Assembly (NCBI RefSeq): GCF_030409555.1
Contig: NZ_JAUFPU010000002.1
Coordinates: 1 to 64,000, forward strand
Direction: 5' to 3'
DNA length: 64,000 nucleotides
Source: Chitinimonas viridis
GTDB lineage: Bacteria > Pseudomonadota > Gammaproteobacteria > Burkholderiales > Chitinimonadaceae
Under the pieces are notes generated by a model. It saw only the letters and a list, made by a program, of their open reading frames with translations. It was not told the DNA's origin and made no database searches. A program made the position numbers and the translations under genes. Shown here in pieces: positions 41,910 through 51,846 of this stretch (position 1 is the stretch's first letter; each line of letters begins with the position of its first letter).

Positions 41910-43383
41910 GTTCGATTTCTTTACAGGGCTGGATTTCTGGGTAGCCGCCAGCCTGGTACTCGCCTTCGCCTTCGTGATGGCCTTTGAGTTCATCAATGGC
42001 TTCCACGACACCGCCAACGCGGTCGCCACCGTCATCTATACCAAGGCCATGCCGCCCAAGCAGGCGGTGGTCATGTCCGGCATATTCAACTTCCTTGGCG
42101 TGCTGCTGGGCGGTGTGGGCGTGGCCTATGCCATCGTGCACCTGCTGCCGGTAGACCTGCTGATCAATGTGAACACCGGCCAGGGCCTTGCCATGGTGTT
42201 CTCGCTGCTTAGCGCCGCCATCATCTGGAACCTGGGTACCTGGTACTTCGGCATCCCGGCATCCAGCTCGCACACGCTGATCGGTTCCTTGCTGGGTGTT
42301 GGCATGGCCAATGCCCTGATCTCGGGCATTCCGTTGGCCGAGGGCATCAACTGGAAGAAGGCCATAGATATCGCCGTCTCCCTAGTGCTTTCACCGACCG
42401 CCGGCTTTCTCCTGGCAGCACTCCTGCTGCTGGGCTTCCTGAAATTCCTGCCTCGATCCAAGATGCACAAGACGCCCGACACCCGCAAGATGGTGGACGG
42501 TAAGAAGCATCCTCCGTTCTGGAGCCGCCTCACTCTGGTGCTGTCGGCCATGGGCGTCAGTTTTGTACACGGCTCTAACGATGGCCAGAAAGGCATCGGC
42601 CTGATGATGCTGGTGCTGATCGGCATCGTCCCGGCGCACTTCTCGCTGGATGTGGGCAGTACCAAGTATGAGATAGAACGTACCCGCGAAGCCGCCGTCT
42701 ACCTGCAGAAGTTCTACCAGGCCAATGAAACCAGACTGACCCAACGCATCAGCGCCGGCCAGGTCAATGGCAGCGAAATGCCCGCCAAGTTCAAGTGCGA
42801 ACCCGCCGCAACCCAGCAGACCATAGGCAGCCTGCTGACCATTATCGGCACGGTGCGCAGCTATGACGAGCTGGCCCCCGAGACCCGCTCGCAGGTTCGC
42901 CGCTACCTGTTGTGCCTGGACGATACCGCCAAGAAGATCTCCAAGCTGCCCGGCCTCAGTAGTGACGAAAAGAACGATCTGGCCAAGCTGCGCAAGGATC
43001 TGACCACTACCACTGAGTACGCCCCTGTCTGGGTTATCGTGGCCGTCGCCCTGGCCCTGGGCATAGGCACCATGGTGGGCTGGAAGCGCGTGGTGGAAAC
43101 CGTAGGTGAGAAGATAGGTCGCCAGGGTATGACCTATGCCCAGGGTATGAGCGCCCAGATCATCGCCGTGATCGCCATCGGCATGGCCAATGTATTCAGC
43201 CTGCCCGTCTCTACCACCCATGTGCTGTCATCCGGGGTGGCGGGCACCATGGTAGCGAACCGCTCCGGCCTGCAAGGCGGTACGGTGCGCAACATACTGA
43301 TCGCCTGGGTGCTGACGCTGCCTGTGTCCATCTGCCTGTCGGCCGGGTTGTTCTGGCTGGCGACCACGCTGTTCGTCAAGTAA
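41908..43383 (+). CDS. pit: Low-affinity inorganic phosphate transporter, PiT family
   Basis: 491 residues with about ten membrane segments and the PiT signature duplicated: GFHDTANAVATVIYTKAM at the N-terminus and FVHGSNDGQKGIG in the second half. A long central soluble loop (about 245-370) is typical of bacterial Pit. The start MFDFFTGLDFW matches the family, although no good ribosome site precedes it. It uses the proton gradient to import phosphate as a neutral metal complex. Confidence 0.95.
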   Translation: MFDFFTGLDFWVAASLVLAFAFVMAFEFINGFHDTANAVATVIYTKAMPPKQAVVMSGIFNFLGVLLGGVGVAYAIVHLLPVDLLINVNTGQGLAMVFSLLSAAIIWNLGTWYFGIPASSSHTLIGSLLGVGMANALISGIPLAEGINWKKAIDIAVSLVLSPTAGFLLAALLLLGFLKFLPRSKMHKTPDTRKMVDGKKHPPFWSRLTLVLSAMGVSFVHGSNDGQKGIGLMMLVLIGIVPAHFSLDVGSTKYEIERTREAAVYLQKFYQANETRLTQRISAGQVNGSEMPAKFKCEPAATQQTIGSLLTIIGTVRSYDELAPETRSQVRRYLLCLDDTAKKISKLPGLSSDEKNDLAKLRKDLTTTTEYAPVWVIVAVALALGIGTMVGWKRVVETVGEKIGRQGMTYAQGMSAQIIAVIAIGMANVFSLPVSTTHVLSSGVAGTMVANRSGLQGGTVRNILIAWVLTLPVSICLSAGLFWLATTLFVK

Positions 43384-43405
43384 TACGCATTGCCGTGCAA
43401 TGAAG

Positions 43406-43432
43406 AGCCCACCGTGCGCGGTGGGCTTTTTC
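43406..43432 (+). terminator. Terminator after pit
   Basis: AGCCCACC pairs with GGTGGGCT, followed by a run of T. It lies 22 bp after the pit stop. Confidence 0.9.
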
Positions 43433-43741
43433 TTGGCCTCCAGCTCTCTGTGCCCAGCCAGGTAAACCCGCCGCAGTTGCTCAGTCGCACTCAACCGTAC
43501 CCGAGCTACCCTGTCGTAGCGCAGGTTAGCTGAATCCATTGGGCGTCAGTGTTGGCGATCTAGCCGCCACGAGTATGTCGCTCTTTATTAGCCTGTTGCT
43601 TACGCGACGAAGGGGGTAGCCCTGCCCGCTCCGGATTCGCACAGCGAGGCCTGCAGGTGTTTGCTCGTAGCACTTGGTCGGCTATCCTTGGCTGGGTCGC
43701 GCCCGTGCGCCCAACTTGATTCCATCCACACGAGTACAACC

Positions 43742-43975
43742 ATGCCACAGGTTATCAACAGACCCCGCCAAGAAGACCAATCGACTCCGGCTACCGATAG
43801 CACGGCGACCAGTAACGGCAGCGATCCGGCCAGCCCGGCGCCCGCAGCCGTGCAGCAACTGGATATGCTGATCGGTGCCATGGCAGGGTTTGCGCCGGTG
43901 TCCATGGGCAGTCTTGCCGCCTCCGGCACCGAGCTAGCGAGCGCGCCGATACTGATGGCGGTCCCGCAGCCCTAA
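43742..43975 (+). CDS. Possible small hypothetical protein
   Basis: 77 residues: a polar Thr/Ser/Pro-rich half (to about 36) and a Met/Ala/Gly-rich half (LDMLIGAMAGFAPVSMG to the end). Only a weak ribosome site precedes it. It has no recognised family and could be chance coding. Confidence 0.25.
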   Translation: MPQVINRPRQEDQSTPATDSTATSNGSDPASPAPAAVQQLDMLIGAMAGFAPVSMGSLAASGTELASAPILMAVPQP

Positions 43976-44162
43976 AGCAAGAATGGGCCGCACATCGCAG
44001 CCCGTTGAAGAATAGACATACCCTGCAACGCAGCAAGAAGCAGCGTACTGGGTAAATTTGAACCGCCCCTGTTAGACCGGGGTTGCACGAACCTGTGTTC
44101 CTCGCTCCGGGGGGATGAACCAGTTCATGCGCCATGCTTGAGTTTATTGCTCCGTTGGCACA

Positions 44163-44222
44163 TGGCGCCGCCATCGATCTTTCGAAAGGGAGTTGGGCAG
44201 CAAGCCCACGATGGCGGCGCCA
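44163..44222. repeat. Perfect inverted repeat
   Basis: TGGCGCCGCCATCG (44163-44176) pairs with CGATGGCGGCGCCA (44209-44222) across 32 bp. There is no T-run after either arm. The role is unknown. Confidence 0.7.
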
Positions 44223-44389
44223 ATTCGGGCATCGCTTCCCTTGCAAGCAGTTGCAAGGAGAAAACAAGCCCTAGCCATGAGATAGGACTGTGCTTGGGGC
44301 TAGAAGTGCCGCTGAAGTTATCTGTACAAGTACCACACTAGACCGGGCTCGCCACTACGCCGGCTGTCCTGCTGGCTAGCCCCTGGTCA

Positions 44390-44839
44390 TTACCCCGCCC
44401 TGCGTGCCACGTATTCACCCTCATAGCGGGCAACCAGCACGCCATTGCAGTGCAGCGTCACACCAACTGCCAAGCGTGCCAGCCCCTTGCGGGCGTACAT
44501 GCGCTGGAAGCGCTCCAGTTCGTTGGTGTCGGGCAGTTGCGCCTCGGCAGAAAAGTCTGCGGTGATGGGCAGCAGGTAGTGTGTTTCGCCCCGCTGCACC
44601 ATGATATCAACCTGCTCGGTCACGCCTGCCCTATCCAACTGCCGTTGGGTCTCAACCCAGCCTGCCAGGGTAGCGAGCGCGGCCACGCTGCCGCCAAAGC
44701 CGGTGCCCTTGTCGTTGACATTGGGCGCCAGCGGTGCACGCAGTTGCTGGCGGCCATCAGCGAGCGGGGTGACGCTCACCTGCATGGCGGTGGCCAGGGG
44801 GATGGAGCTGTGCAGCAGGGCGTGCCAATCTCGAATCAT
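44390..44839 (-). CDS. YiiD_C-type thioesterase-like protein
   Basis: 149 residues of the hot-dog fold family found at the C-terminus of YiiD. Key stretches are LAPNVNDKGTGFGGSVAALATLAGW and a final TLHCNGVLVARYEGEYVA. In the family these are predicted acyl-CoA or acyl-ACP thioesterases. It lies about 100 bp downstream of rhlE on the same strand. Confidence 0.8.
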   Translation of the reverse strand: MIRDWHALLHSSIPLATAMQVSVTPLADGRQQLRAPLAPNVNDKGTGFGGSVAALATLAGWVETQRQLDRAGVTEQVDIMVQRGETHYLLPITADFSAEAQLPDTNELERFQRMYARKGLARLAVGVTLHCNGVLVARYEGEYVARRAG

Positions 44840-44889
44840 GGGGTGCGGGCCAAGTCATTAACCACACGCAGTCTACCCGCTGCCAGCCA

Positions 44890-44921
44890 CCAGAAAAACC
44901 AAGGGCGCCATTTCGGCGCCC
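44890..44921 (-). terminator. Terminator after rhlE
   Basis: On the minus strand GGGCGCC pairs with GGCGCCC around GAAAT, followed by TTGGTTTTTC. It lies just after the rhlE stop. Confidence 0.7.
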
Positions 44922-44939
44922 CGGTTGGGTACAACGGAC

Positions 44940-46352
44940 TTACTTCTGCACGGCGTAGCGCGGTGGCAACAGCAGCGCCGGCAGTTCGCGCACCACATTG
45001 GGCCCGCGATGGAAGTGGGTATGGCCTACGCCACCCACTCTGCCACCCAGGGCAGCAGGGGCTTCGCGGTTGCGGCCTTCCACCAGCGGCGTTTCTATCT
45101 GCATGATATCGCTGCGGCGGCCACCTTCACGCGGCGTACGCGGCTCGCGCTCGGCCCTGGGCTCGCGGCTTTCACGGTATTCCCGCTGTGGCCGCTCACG
45201 CGTTTCGCTGGTGGAGAACTGGCCGGGCACGGGGGTAACTTCCATGGCCTTGTTGGTCAGCTTGCGTATCAGTACGGCCGACTTTTCCTCGTCCGGCCCG
45301 ACCAGCGAGATAGCGATGCCGCTGGCGCCCGCACGGCCGGTACGGCCAATACGATGCACATAGTCTTCCGGGTTGGTCGGCATCTCAAAGTTCACCACAA
45401 AGGGCAGCTCCGAGATATCCAGGCCACGAGCGGCCACATCGGTCGCCACCAGTACGCGCAGGGTGCCTTCCTTGAAGGCGGCCATGGTTTCCAGCCGCGA
45501 TTGCTGTGTGCGATCGCCGTGGATGGCTTCGCAATTGAAGCCATCGCGCTTCAGCTCGCGGGCCAGGCGCTCGGCCATCAGCTTGGTGCGGGTAAAGACG
45601 ATCACCTGCCCCATATCGTGATGGCGTATCAGGTGGGCCAGCACCCGGCGCTTTTTCTCGGGTTCGACCGCATGCAGATGCTGCTCCACCGATTCATTGG
45701 CGGCATTGCGACGTGCCACCTCAATGAACTCGGGCTGGCGCATGAAGTCTTCCGACAGCTTCTTGATCTCGGGCGCAAACGTGGCCGAGAACAGCAGTGT
45801 CTGCCGGCGCGCCGGCAGCAGGCTCAGTATGCGGCGGATATCCAGGATAAAGCCCATGTCCAGCATGCGGTCGGCTTCGTCCAGCACCAGCATCTCAACC
45901 TGAGACAGATCGATGGACTTGCCCTGCACATGGTCCAGCAGGCGGCCAGGCGTGGCCACGACAATCTCGGAACCACGGCGCAGCGATTCGGTCTGTGGCT
46001 TCATGTCCACGCCACCAAACACGGCGGTGGCACGCAGCGGCAGATACTTGGCATAGGTGGTGACGCTCTCGAACACCTGGTCGCACAGCTCGCGGGTGGG
46101 CGTGAGTATCAGAGCGCGTACCGGATGCCGGGCCGGCGATGCGCTGGTATTGGCGTAGGGCTGCAGTTTGTGCAGCAGGGGCAGCGTAAAGGCGGCCGTC
46201 TTGCCGGTACCCGTCTGGGCGCCCGCCATGACGTCGCGGCCACTCAGCACCACAGGAATGGCACGGGCCTGCACCGGCGTCGGGTCGGTATAGCCGGAAT
46301 CGAGTACGGCGCGAAGAATCTCGGCATGTAAGCCGAGGGTGTCGAAAGACAT
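44940..46352 (-). CDS. rhlE: DEAD-box RNA helicase RhlE
   Basis: 470 residues with all helicase motifs: Q motif (PTPVQARAIP), AQTGTGKT, PTRELC, TPGRLLD, DEAD, SAT, and HRIGRTGRAG. The C-terminal basic Arg/Glu-rich tail (about 380-440) suits RNA binding. RhlE works in ribosome maturation and RNA turnover. It ends in a terminator at 44890-44921. Confidence 0.95.
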   Translation of the reverse strand: MSFDTLGLHAEILRAVLDSGYTDPTPVQARAIPVVLSGRDVMAGAQTGTGKTAAFTLPLLHKLQPYANTSASPARHPVRALILTPTRELCDQVFESVTTYAKYLPLRATAVFGGVDMKPQTESLRRGSEIVVATPGRLLDHVQGKSIDLSQVEMLVLDEADRMLDMGFILDIRRILSLLPARRQTLLFSATFAPEIKKLSEDFMRQPEFIEVARRNAANESVEQHLHAVEPEKKRRVLAHLIRHHDMGQVIVFTRTKLMAERLARELKRDGFNCEAIHGDRTQQSRLETMAAFKEGTLRVLVATDVAARGLDISELPFVVNFEMPTNPEDYVHRIGRTGRAGASGIAISLVGPDEEKSAVLIRKLTNKAMEVTPVPGQFSTSETRERPQREYRESREPRAEREPRTPREGGRRSDIMQIETPLVEGRNREAPAALGGRVGGVGHTHFHRGPNVVRELPALLLPPRYAVQK

Positions 46353-46555
46353 TGCGGATAAATCTCCAATGACAAAAGCGGGTGGCCGAATGCTTCGGAC
46401 GCCCGTGAGGGCTGAACTATACGCCTGTCATGGCCGCAATGAAACCGCTAAGCCACGCATTTCAAAGGAAAATCCGACCTGGGTAGCCGGTTTGCCGCGA
46501 TCTGTCGCCTGGGCTCGCGTAGAATGCTGCTTTTACGCTACTGCAAAGCCCCACC

Positions 46556-47461
46556 ATGTACGACGCCGCACGCGCCCATCTGCACACCGTTAGAGACCTG
46601 CTGCGCTTTGCCGTATCGCGCTTTCAGGAGGCCGAGCTGTTCTTTGGTCACGGCAATGCCACGGCCTGGGATGAGGCGGCCTACCTGACCCTGCATACCC
46701 TGCACCTGCCCCTGCACCAGCTCGATCCCTATCTGGATGCACGCCTGTTGCCGACGGAGATAGACGCCGTACTGCAGCAGATCGAGGCACGCGTCACCAC
46801 CCGCAAACCGGCAGCCTACCTCACCCAGGAGGCCTGGCTGGGCGACTACCGCTTCTATGTGGATGAGCGCGTCATCGTGCCACGTTCCTTTATAGCGGAA
46901 TTGCTGCCCCATGCGCTGGAACCGTGGATCGAATATCCCGAGCTGGTCCACCGTGCCCTGGATCTCTGCACCGGCTCGGGCTGCCTGGCCATCCTGCTGG
47001 CCGAGCACTACCCCGACGCCGAGGTGGATGGCGTGGACCTGTCCACCGAGGCACTGGAAGTGGCCGCCATCAACGTCGAACAGTATGGCCTGGAAGACCG
47101 CGTGCGCCTGCTGGAATCCGACCTGTTCACCGCGGTCGAGGGTGAGACATACGACTTGATCGTCTCCAACCCGCCCTATGTCGATGCCCCATCGGTCGCG
47201 GCCTTGCCCGATGAATACCTGCACGAGCCCGAGTTGGCGCTGGGCAGTGGCGAAGATGGCCTGGATGCCACCCGCGCCATCATCGAAAACGCCAGCCGCC
47301 TGCTCAATCCGCATGGCGTGCTGGTGGTGGAGATGGGCCACAATCGCGAAGCGCTGGAGCCGCAGTACCCGGCACTGGCGTTCCACTGGTTGGCCACCAG
47401 CAGCGGCGATGGTTTTGTCTTTCTGCTGACGCGCGAGCAACTGGTCGAAGCCGGGTTCTGA
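46556..47461 (+). CDS. prmB: Ribosomal protein L3 N5-glutamine methyltransferase
   Basis: 301 residues. The N-terminal HLHTVRDLLRFAVSRF domain is followed by a SAM-binding fold (DLCTGSGCLAILLAE) and the catalytic NPPY motif (SNPPYVDAPSVA). The N-terminal half, with GNATAWDEAAYLTLHTLHLPL, identifies PrmB and not PrmC. It modifies a glutamine in L3. It is divergent from rhlE. Confidence 0.93.
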   Translation: MYDAARAHLHTVRDLLRFAVSRFQEAELFFGHGNATAWDEAAYLTLHTLHLPLHQLDPYLDARLLPTEIDAVLQQIEARVTTRKPAAYLTQEAWLGDYRFYVDERVIVPRSFIAELLPHALEPWIEYPELVHRALDLCTGSGCLAILLAEHYPDAEVDGVDLSTEALEVAAINVEQYGLEDRVRLLESDLFTAVEGETYDLIVSNPPYVDAPSVAALPDEYLHEPELALGSGEDGLDATRAIIENASRLLNPHGVLVVEMGHNREALEPQYPALAFHWLATSSGDGFVFLLTREQLVEAGF

Positions 47462-47521
47462 TTCTGGCCCCAGCAGCGCCCTGGCCGTTGGCGCGCGGGC
47501 AGCACCAGCCAGCCGGTACGG

Positions 47522-49030
47522 CTACAGGCCAAAGAACCGCCGTATCCGGTCCAGCACTTCGGCCTGATGCGGCACCACCGGCACAGTAGCAAGGTCGCGG
47601 GCATGCAGCTGGTTCTCCGCCAGGCGCTCCGCCAGTATCCGTGACAAGGCATCGGCCAGCGCTGGCCGCGCAGTCAGTATGGCCTCAAAGCCAGCGCGGT
47701 CCAGCCGATAGCATTCCACATAGGTCGCCGCCACCACCGTAGCCGTACGCGGTGCCCCCGTCATCAGGCCCATTTCGCCAAAGAACCCGCCCGCTTTGAG
47801 GTGGCCCAGCAAATCCGCACCCGGTGCCTGGTAGTTGCGCCAGACATCCACCTCGCCCAGGGTCAGGATATACAGCCAGTGCGCAACGGCCCCCTGCCGG
47901 CTGATCACATCACCACTCTCGAACGGCGCAAACCGCAGTTGCTCTGCCAGGTGCCTGCGTTCCTCGTCGGTAAAGTCATTGAACAGCGAAACACACTCCA
48001 GCGCCCGCAAGCGCCGGCTGATATCGGTCTCCTGCCGCTGCGCCGCCGTCTTGTCGTTGTCCTTGGTCATCAGCACGTTGTGGCTGGGGCTGGCCAACGG
48101 TATGCCGTGGCGCACCAGGGCAGTGATCAGATGCGCCCGGACTTGCGAATCGGTCGGGTCATCCTGGGCAAAATCGGTCATCCAGTAACGCATGGCATAG
48201 CGCGCTATGCCGTCCCTGGCCTCCATCAGCACCGCGCTGGGCGGCGGCTCGGTCGATACGCCAGCGATATGCGCGTCCTGCACGGCCTGCTGCATCAGGG
48301 CAATCACCATGCTGGGCGGATGGTCCCAGGCGATATCCAGCCACACCCAGCGGCGCCACTCCAGGCCATGGCCATTGAAGCGCTTGCCTATCACCTGGAA
48401 GCTGTTCTTCATCAGCCAGGCATTGGGTATCACCACCGTCTCGCCATTGCGGGTTTCGATCAGGGTGGAGCGCCACCCTACCTGCAACACCTTGCCAGAG
48501 TAGTCATGCAGCTTCACCCACTGCCCCAGTTGCAGCGAGTCATCCAGCTGCAGGGCGATGCCTGACAGGATATTGCCCAGGGTATCCTGCATGGCAAAGG
48601 CCACCACCGCCGTGATCACCGCCGAGGTCGTTACCAGTTGCGACAGGTCCAGCCCTGCATAGCGCAGCCGCACCAACCCCCAGGCCAGGTAGCCCAGCAT
48701 CACCAGCACGTCTTCCAGTATCCGCGGCGGTTCTACGCCCAGCGCCCTCAGCAGCAGGCGGAACAAGGCCAGGCCAAACAGGCGGATGATGATCAGCCCC
48801 AGCAGGATGGTAAATATCTCGCGCAGCACTGCCCCACCCTGCGGAAAACCCATGCCGGCCAGGCCGCTGCTGAACCACAGGCCCATCGCCCCCAGCATCA
48901 GGTAGAGCAGCGTCAATCCCACATTGCGCCGCTCGTCCGGCCGAAAGCGGTACAGCGCCAGGAGCAGACCCGAGCAGATAACGAAGAGGTAAGGCCATTC
49001 CTGGCGGGCGAGGTGTTCGAGCGTAAGCAT
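47522..49030 (-). CDS. MscS-type channel with C-terminal cyclic-nucleotide domain
   Basis: 502 residues from MLTLEHLARQ. About four membrane helices lead to the MscS pore and beta domain (AMQDTLGNILSGIALQLD, GKVLQVGWRSTLIETRNGETVVIPNAWLM). Residues 350-490 form a cyclic-nucleotide-binding domain (SRQGAVAHWLYILTLGEVDVW, GGFFGEMGLMTGAPRTATVVA). It may be a nucleotide-gated mechanosensitive channel. I prefer the start at 49030; a longer frame to 49135 has no support and would run over the next gene's start. Confidence 0.88.
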   Translation of the reverse strand: MLTLEHLARQEWPYLFVICSGLLLALYRFRPDERRNVGLTLLYLMLGAMGLWFSSGLAGMGFPQGGAVLREIFTILLGLIIIRLFGLALFRLLLRALGVEPPRILEDVLVMLGYLAWGLVRLRYAGLDLSQLVTTSAVITAVVAFAMQDTLGNILSGIALQLDDSLQLGQWVKLHDYSGKVLQVGWRSTLIETRNGETVVIPNAWLMKNSFQVIGKRFNGHGLEWRRWVWLDIAWDHPPSMVIALMQQAVQDAHIAGVSTEPPPSAVLMEARDGIARYAMRYWMTDFAQDDPTDSQVRAHLITALVRHGIPLASPSHNVLMTKDNDKTAAQRQETDISRRLRALECVSLFNDFTDEERRHLAEQLRFAPFESGDVISRQGAVAHWLYILTLGEVDVWRNYQAPGADLLGHLKAGGFFGEMGLMTGAPRTATVVAATYVECYRLDRAGFEAILTARPALADALSRILAERLAENQLHARDLATVPVVPHQAEVLDRIRRFFGL

Positions 49031-49133
49031 GTTTGCGACAAGCAGGTGTTCTGTACTCAGGATAGGCCATGCAATGGCCCGGCGAGTGCGGCGTAATTTG
49101 CTAGGATGAAATGACACCCGCCAAACAGATGCC

Positions 49134-50378
49134 ATGCCAGCCCCCCAATTCTTTCTCGGACGTCAGCCCATAGTCGGCCGCCAGCGTGAACTGGTGGCCT
49201 ATGAGTTGCTGTTCCGCACCAGCCACGAAAACAGCGCCAGCGTAGAGGATGACGTCGTCGCCAGCGCCGCTGTGATGCAACATGCGTTTTCAGGCCTGGG
49301 CCTGCAATCGGTGCTGGAAGACAAGCTGGGCTTTATCAACTTGTCCGCCCCCCTGCTGTGCAGCGATGTCATCGAGATACTGCCACGTGAACGGGTGGTA
49401 CTGGAGATACTGGAGACTGTGGAGCTGACCCCCGCCGTCATCGAGCGCTGCCGTGCCCTCAAGGCCGCCGGCTACCGGCTGGCGCTGGACGATGTGATAC
49501 GGTTTGACGAAGCCCAGAAGGCCATCCTGCCGCTAGTCGAAGTAGTGAAACTGGACGTGCTGGCCATGCAGGCGCGCGAGACCGAGCAACTGGTTCGTGC
49601 GCTCAAACCTTATGGCGTCAAACTGCTGGCCGAGAAAGTGGATTCCACCCTGCAACGCGATTTCTGCCACGAGCTGGGCTGCGATCTGTTCCAGGGCTAC
49701 TATTTTGCCCGCCCCACCATACTCAGCGGCAAGCCGGTGCAGCCCTCGGCCATGCTGCTGCTCAAGCTGCTGAGCCAGGTGGCCGCCGATGCCGATACGC
49801 AGGATCTGGAAGACACCCTCAAGCATGCGCCCGACCTGACCGTACACCTGTTGCGCCTGGTCAACTCGGTGGCATTTGGTCTGCCCCGCAAGATATCCAG
49901 CGTGCGCACCGCGCTGACCCTGCTGGGTCGTGCGCAATTGCACCGCTGGGTGCAGATCATGGTGTTCGCCCAGCAATCCTCCACCCACACTGCGGCAGAC
50001 CCGCTGGTGCAAACCGCCGCCGTGCGCGGCCACCTGATGGAACGCCTGACCCAGACCCTGCGGCCCGGCGACGAGCTGCTGGCCGACCGCGCCTTCATGG
50101 TAGGCATGCTGAGCCTGATCGATGCCCTGTTCGGCAAGCCCATGGAAGACGTGCTCAAGCCGCTCAACCTGGAAGACACCGTACACGAGGCCTTGCTCAA
50201 CCGCGGCGGCTGGATAGGTTATCTACTGCGTCTGGTCGAGGGCATAGAACTGGCCGACCGCAATGTGACCCTCACCCTGCTGGGCGGGCTGGAAAACCTG
50301 AGCCTGGATACCCTCAATCGCCTGCAGATTGAAGCCATGAGCTGGGCCGGCCGCCTGGGCCGCGACGAAGAAGCCTGA
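49134..50378 (+). CDS. EAL-HDOD signalling protein
   Basis: 414 residues. The N-terminal 200 form a degenerate EAL domain in which the EAL motif reads ELLFR and several catalytic acidic residues are changed, so c-di-GMP hydrolysis is unlikely. Residues 205-400 form a HDOD domain (MLLLKLLSQVA, LRLVNSVAFGLPRKISSVRTALTLLG). Such YuxH-type proteins bridge signalling partners. It is divergent from the MscS gene. Confidence 0.88.
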   Translation: MPAPQFFLGRQPIVGRQRELVAYELLFRTSHENSASVEDDVVASAAVMQHAFSGLGLQSVLEDKLGFINLSAPLLCSDVIEILPRERVVLEILETVELTPAVIERCRALKAAGYRLALDDVIRFDEAQKAILPLVEVVKLDVLAMQARETEQLVRALKPYGVKLLAEKVDSTLQRDFCHELGCDLFQGYYFARPTILSGKPVQPSAMLLLKLLSQVAADADTQDLEDTLKHAPDLTVHLLRLVNSVAFGLPRKISSVRTALTLLGRAQLHRWVQIMVFAQQSSTHTAADPLVQTAAVRGHLMERLTQTLRPGDELLADRAFMVGMLSLIDALFGKPMEDVLKPLNLEDTVHEALLNRGGWIGYLLRLVEGIELADRNVTLTLLGGLENLSLDTLNRLQIEAMSWAGRLGRDEEA

Positions 50379-50403
50379 CTCACCCCCTCCTCAGGCCATG
50401 TAC

Positions 50404-50439
50404 CATGAAAAACGCGAGGTCCATGCCTCGCGTTTTTCG
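50404..50439. terminator. Bidirectional terminator
   Basis: AAAAACGCGAGG pairs with CCTCGCGTTTTT. It serves the EAL-HDOD gene (+) and the binding-protein gene (-). Confidence 0.9.
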
Positions 50440-50460
50440 TACTGTTGTGAGGCCAAGTGC

Positions 50461-51639
50461 TTACTTGGCGCCCACCGTCTCCAGCACCGTCCACTTGCCG
50501 CCCACAACCTTGTAGAGGGTGATGCCACCGTCTTTCAGATCGCCCTTGTCGTCAAAGGCAATGGCGGCAGCCGTCACACCGGCATAGCTTTCCTTGGCCA
50601 GCACCGGCAGGTAGACCTTGGGGTCCACCGAATTGGCCTTCTTCATGGCGTTGATCAGCTGACGGGTGGAGTCGTAGCCATAGGGCGTATAGATTTCCAT
50701 CTCCTGGTACTTGGCCTTGTAGCGGGTCTCAAAGTCCTTGCCGCCGGGCATCTGCTCCATCGGCAGCCCCGCCAGCGAGGCAATGCTGCCTTCCGCGTCC
50801 TTGCCTGCCAGTTGCACAAAGTTGTCGGTACGGGTCATCTCGCCCGACACCAGTGGCGCCTTCAGGCCCAGGCGCTTGAGCTGTATGGCCATGGGGCCGG
50901 ACTGCGCATCAGCGCCGCCGTAGAAGATGATGTCCGGATTGCTGCCCTTGATGGCGGTCAGGATGCTGGCAAAGTCGGTGGCCTTGTCATTGGTGAATTC
51001 GCGCTTCACGATCTCGCCACCCGCTGCCTTGGCGGCCTTCTCGAACTCATCGGCCAGGCCCTGGCCATAAGCGGTACGGTCGTCAATGATGGCGATCTTC
51101 TTGGCGCCCAGCTTCTCCACCGCGTACTTGCCCACCACACCGCCCTGCTGGGTATCGTTGGTCAGCGAACGGAAGGTGGTCTTGAAGCCTTGCTGGGTAT
51201 AGGCGGGTGCCGTTGCCATGGCAATCTGTGGAATACCGGCATCGGAATACACCTTGGAGGCCGGGATGGAGGTACCCGAGTTGAAGTGGCCAATCACCCC
51301 AGCCACACCACTGTCCACCAGCTTCTGTGCCACCTGCGCACCGGCCTTGGGGTCAGCCTGGTCGTCTTCTGCCAGCAATTCGAACTTCACCTTCTTGCCG
51401 CCGATTTCGGGGTTGAGGGCGTTCTCGTCGTCTATGCCCATCTGCACACCGTTCTGGTAACCCTTGCCATAATGGGCCTGGGGTCCAGTCAAGGGGGCGG
51501 CAAAGCCGATCTTGACGACTTGTACTTCAGCACCAGCAGGCGCGCCTGCCTCGGCGGCGGGGGCGTCTTCCTTCTTGCCACAGGCACTCAGTGCCATTGC
51601 AACAGCAGCGGAAAGGGCAAATACACGGGTCTTGTTCAC
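50461..51639 (-). CDS. Branched-chain amino acid ABC binding lipoprotein (LivK-like)
   Basis: A type I periplasmic binding protein of about 392 residues. The signal ends in a lipobox LSACG, then an Ala/Glu-rich spacer, then VVKIGFAAPLTGPQAHYGKG and the LivJ/K pattern to GGKWTVLETVGAK. No permease or ATPase lies nearby. I place the start at GTG 51639, six bases after GAGG; an ATG at 51645 sits too close to that ribosome site and adds two residues. Confidence 0.88.
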   Translation of the reverse strand: MNKTRVFALSAAVAMALSACGKKEDAPAAEAGAPAGAEVQVVKIGFAAPLTGPQAHYGKGYQNGVQMGIDDENALNPEIGGKKVKFELLAEDDQADPKAGAQVAQKLVDSGVAGVIGHFNSGTSIPASKVYSDAGIPQIAMATAPAYTQQGFKTTFRSLTNDTQQGGVVGKYAVEKLGAKKIAIIDDRTAYGQGLADEFEKAAKAAGGEIVKREFTNDKATDFASILTAIKGSNPDIIFYGGADAQSGPMAIQLKRLGLKAPLVSGEMTRTDNFVQLAGKDAEGSIASLAGLPMEQMPGGKDFETRYKAKYQEMEIYTPYGYDSTRQLINAMKKANSVDPKVYLPVLAKESYAGVTAAAIAFDDKGDLKDGGITLYKVVGGKWTVLETVGAK

Positions 51640-51846
51640 AGTCATCCTCGTTATGCTTGTGCAGTCCGCCAGGCTGCGTGGGTAGTAGCGGCTGGTGTCG
51701 CGTGCCGGATCGCGGCAGTAACGGCCAGGATTGTATGCCTGTGCGGCAACGCTACATCTCGGGGATATCCCTAGCAGCCGGGATATTTTCCTCGTCAAGA
51801 CAACACCTTAGATCTTGTCATGAACTCAAATCGCTGAAAAACACCC

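Larger units (their letters stand above)
43433..44389. other. Long stretch without a firm gene
   Basis: Nearly 1 kb with no recognised gene. It contains one possible 77-codon frame (43742-43975) and a perfect 14-bp inverted repeat (44163-44176 with 44209-44222). The rest shows nothing I can name. Confidence 0.45.
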
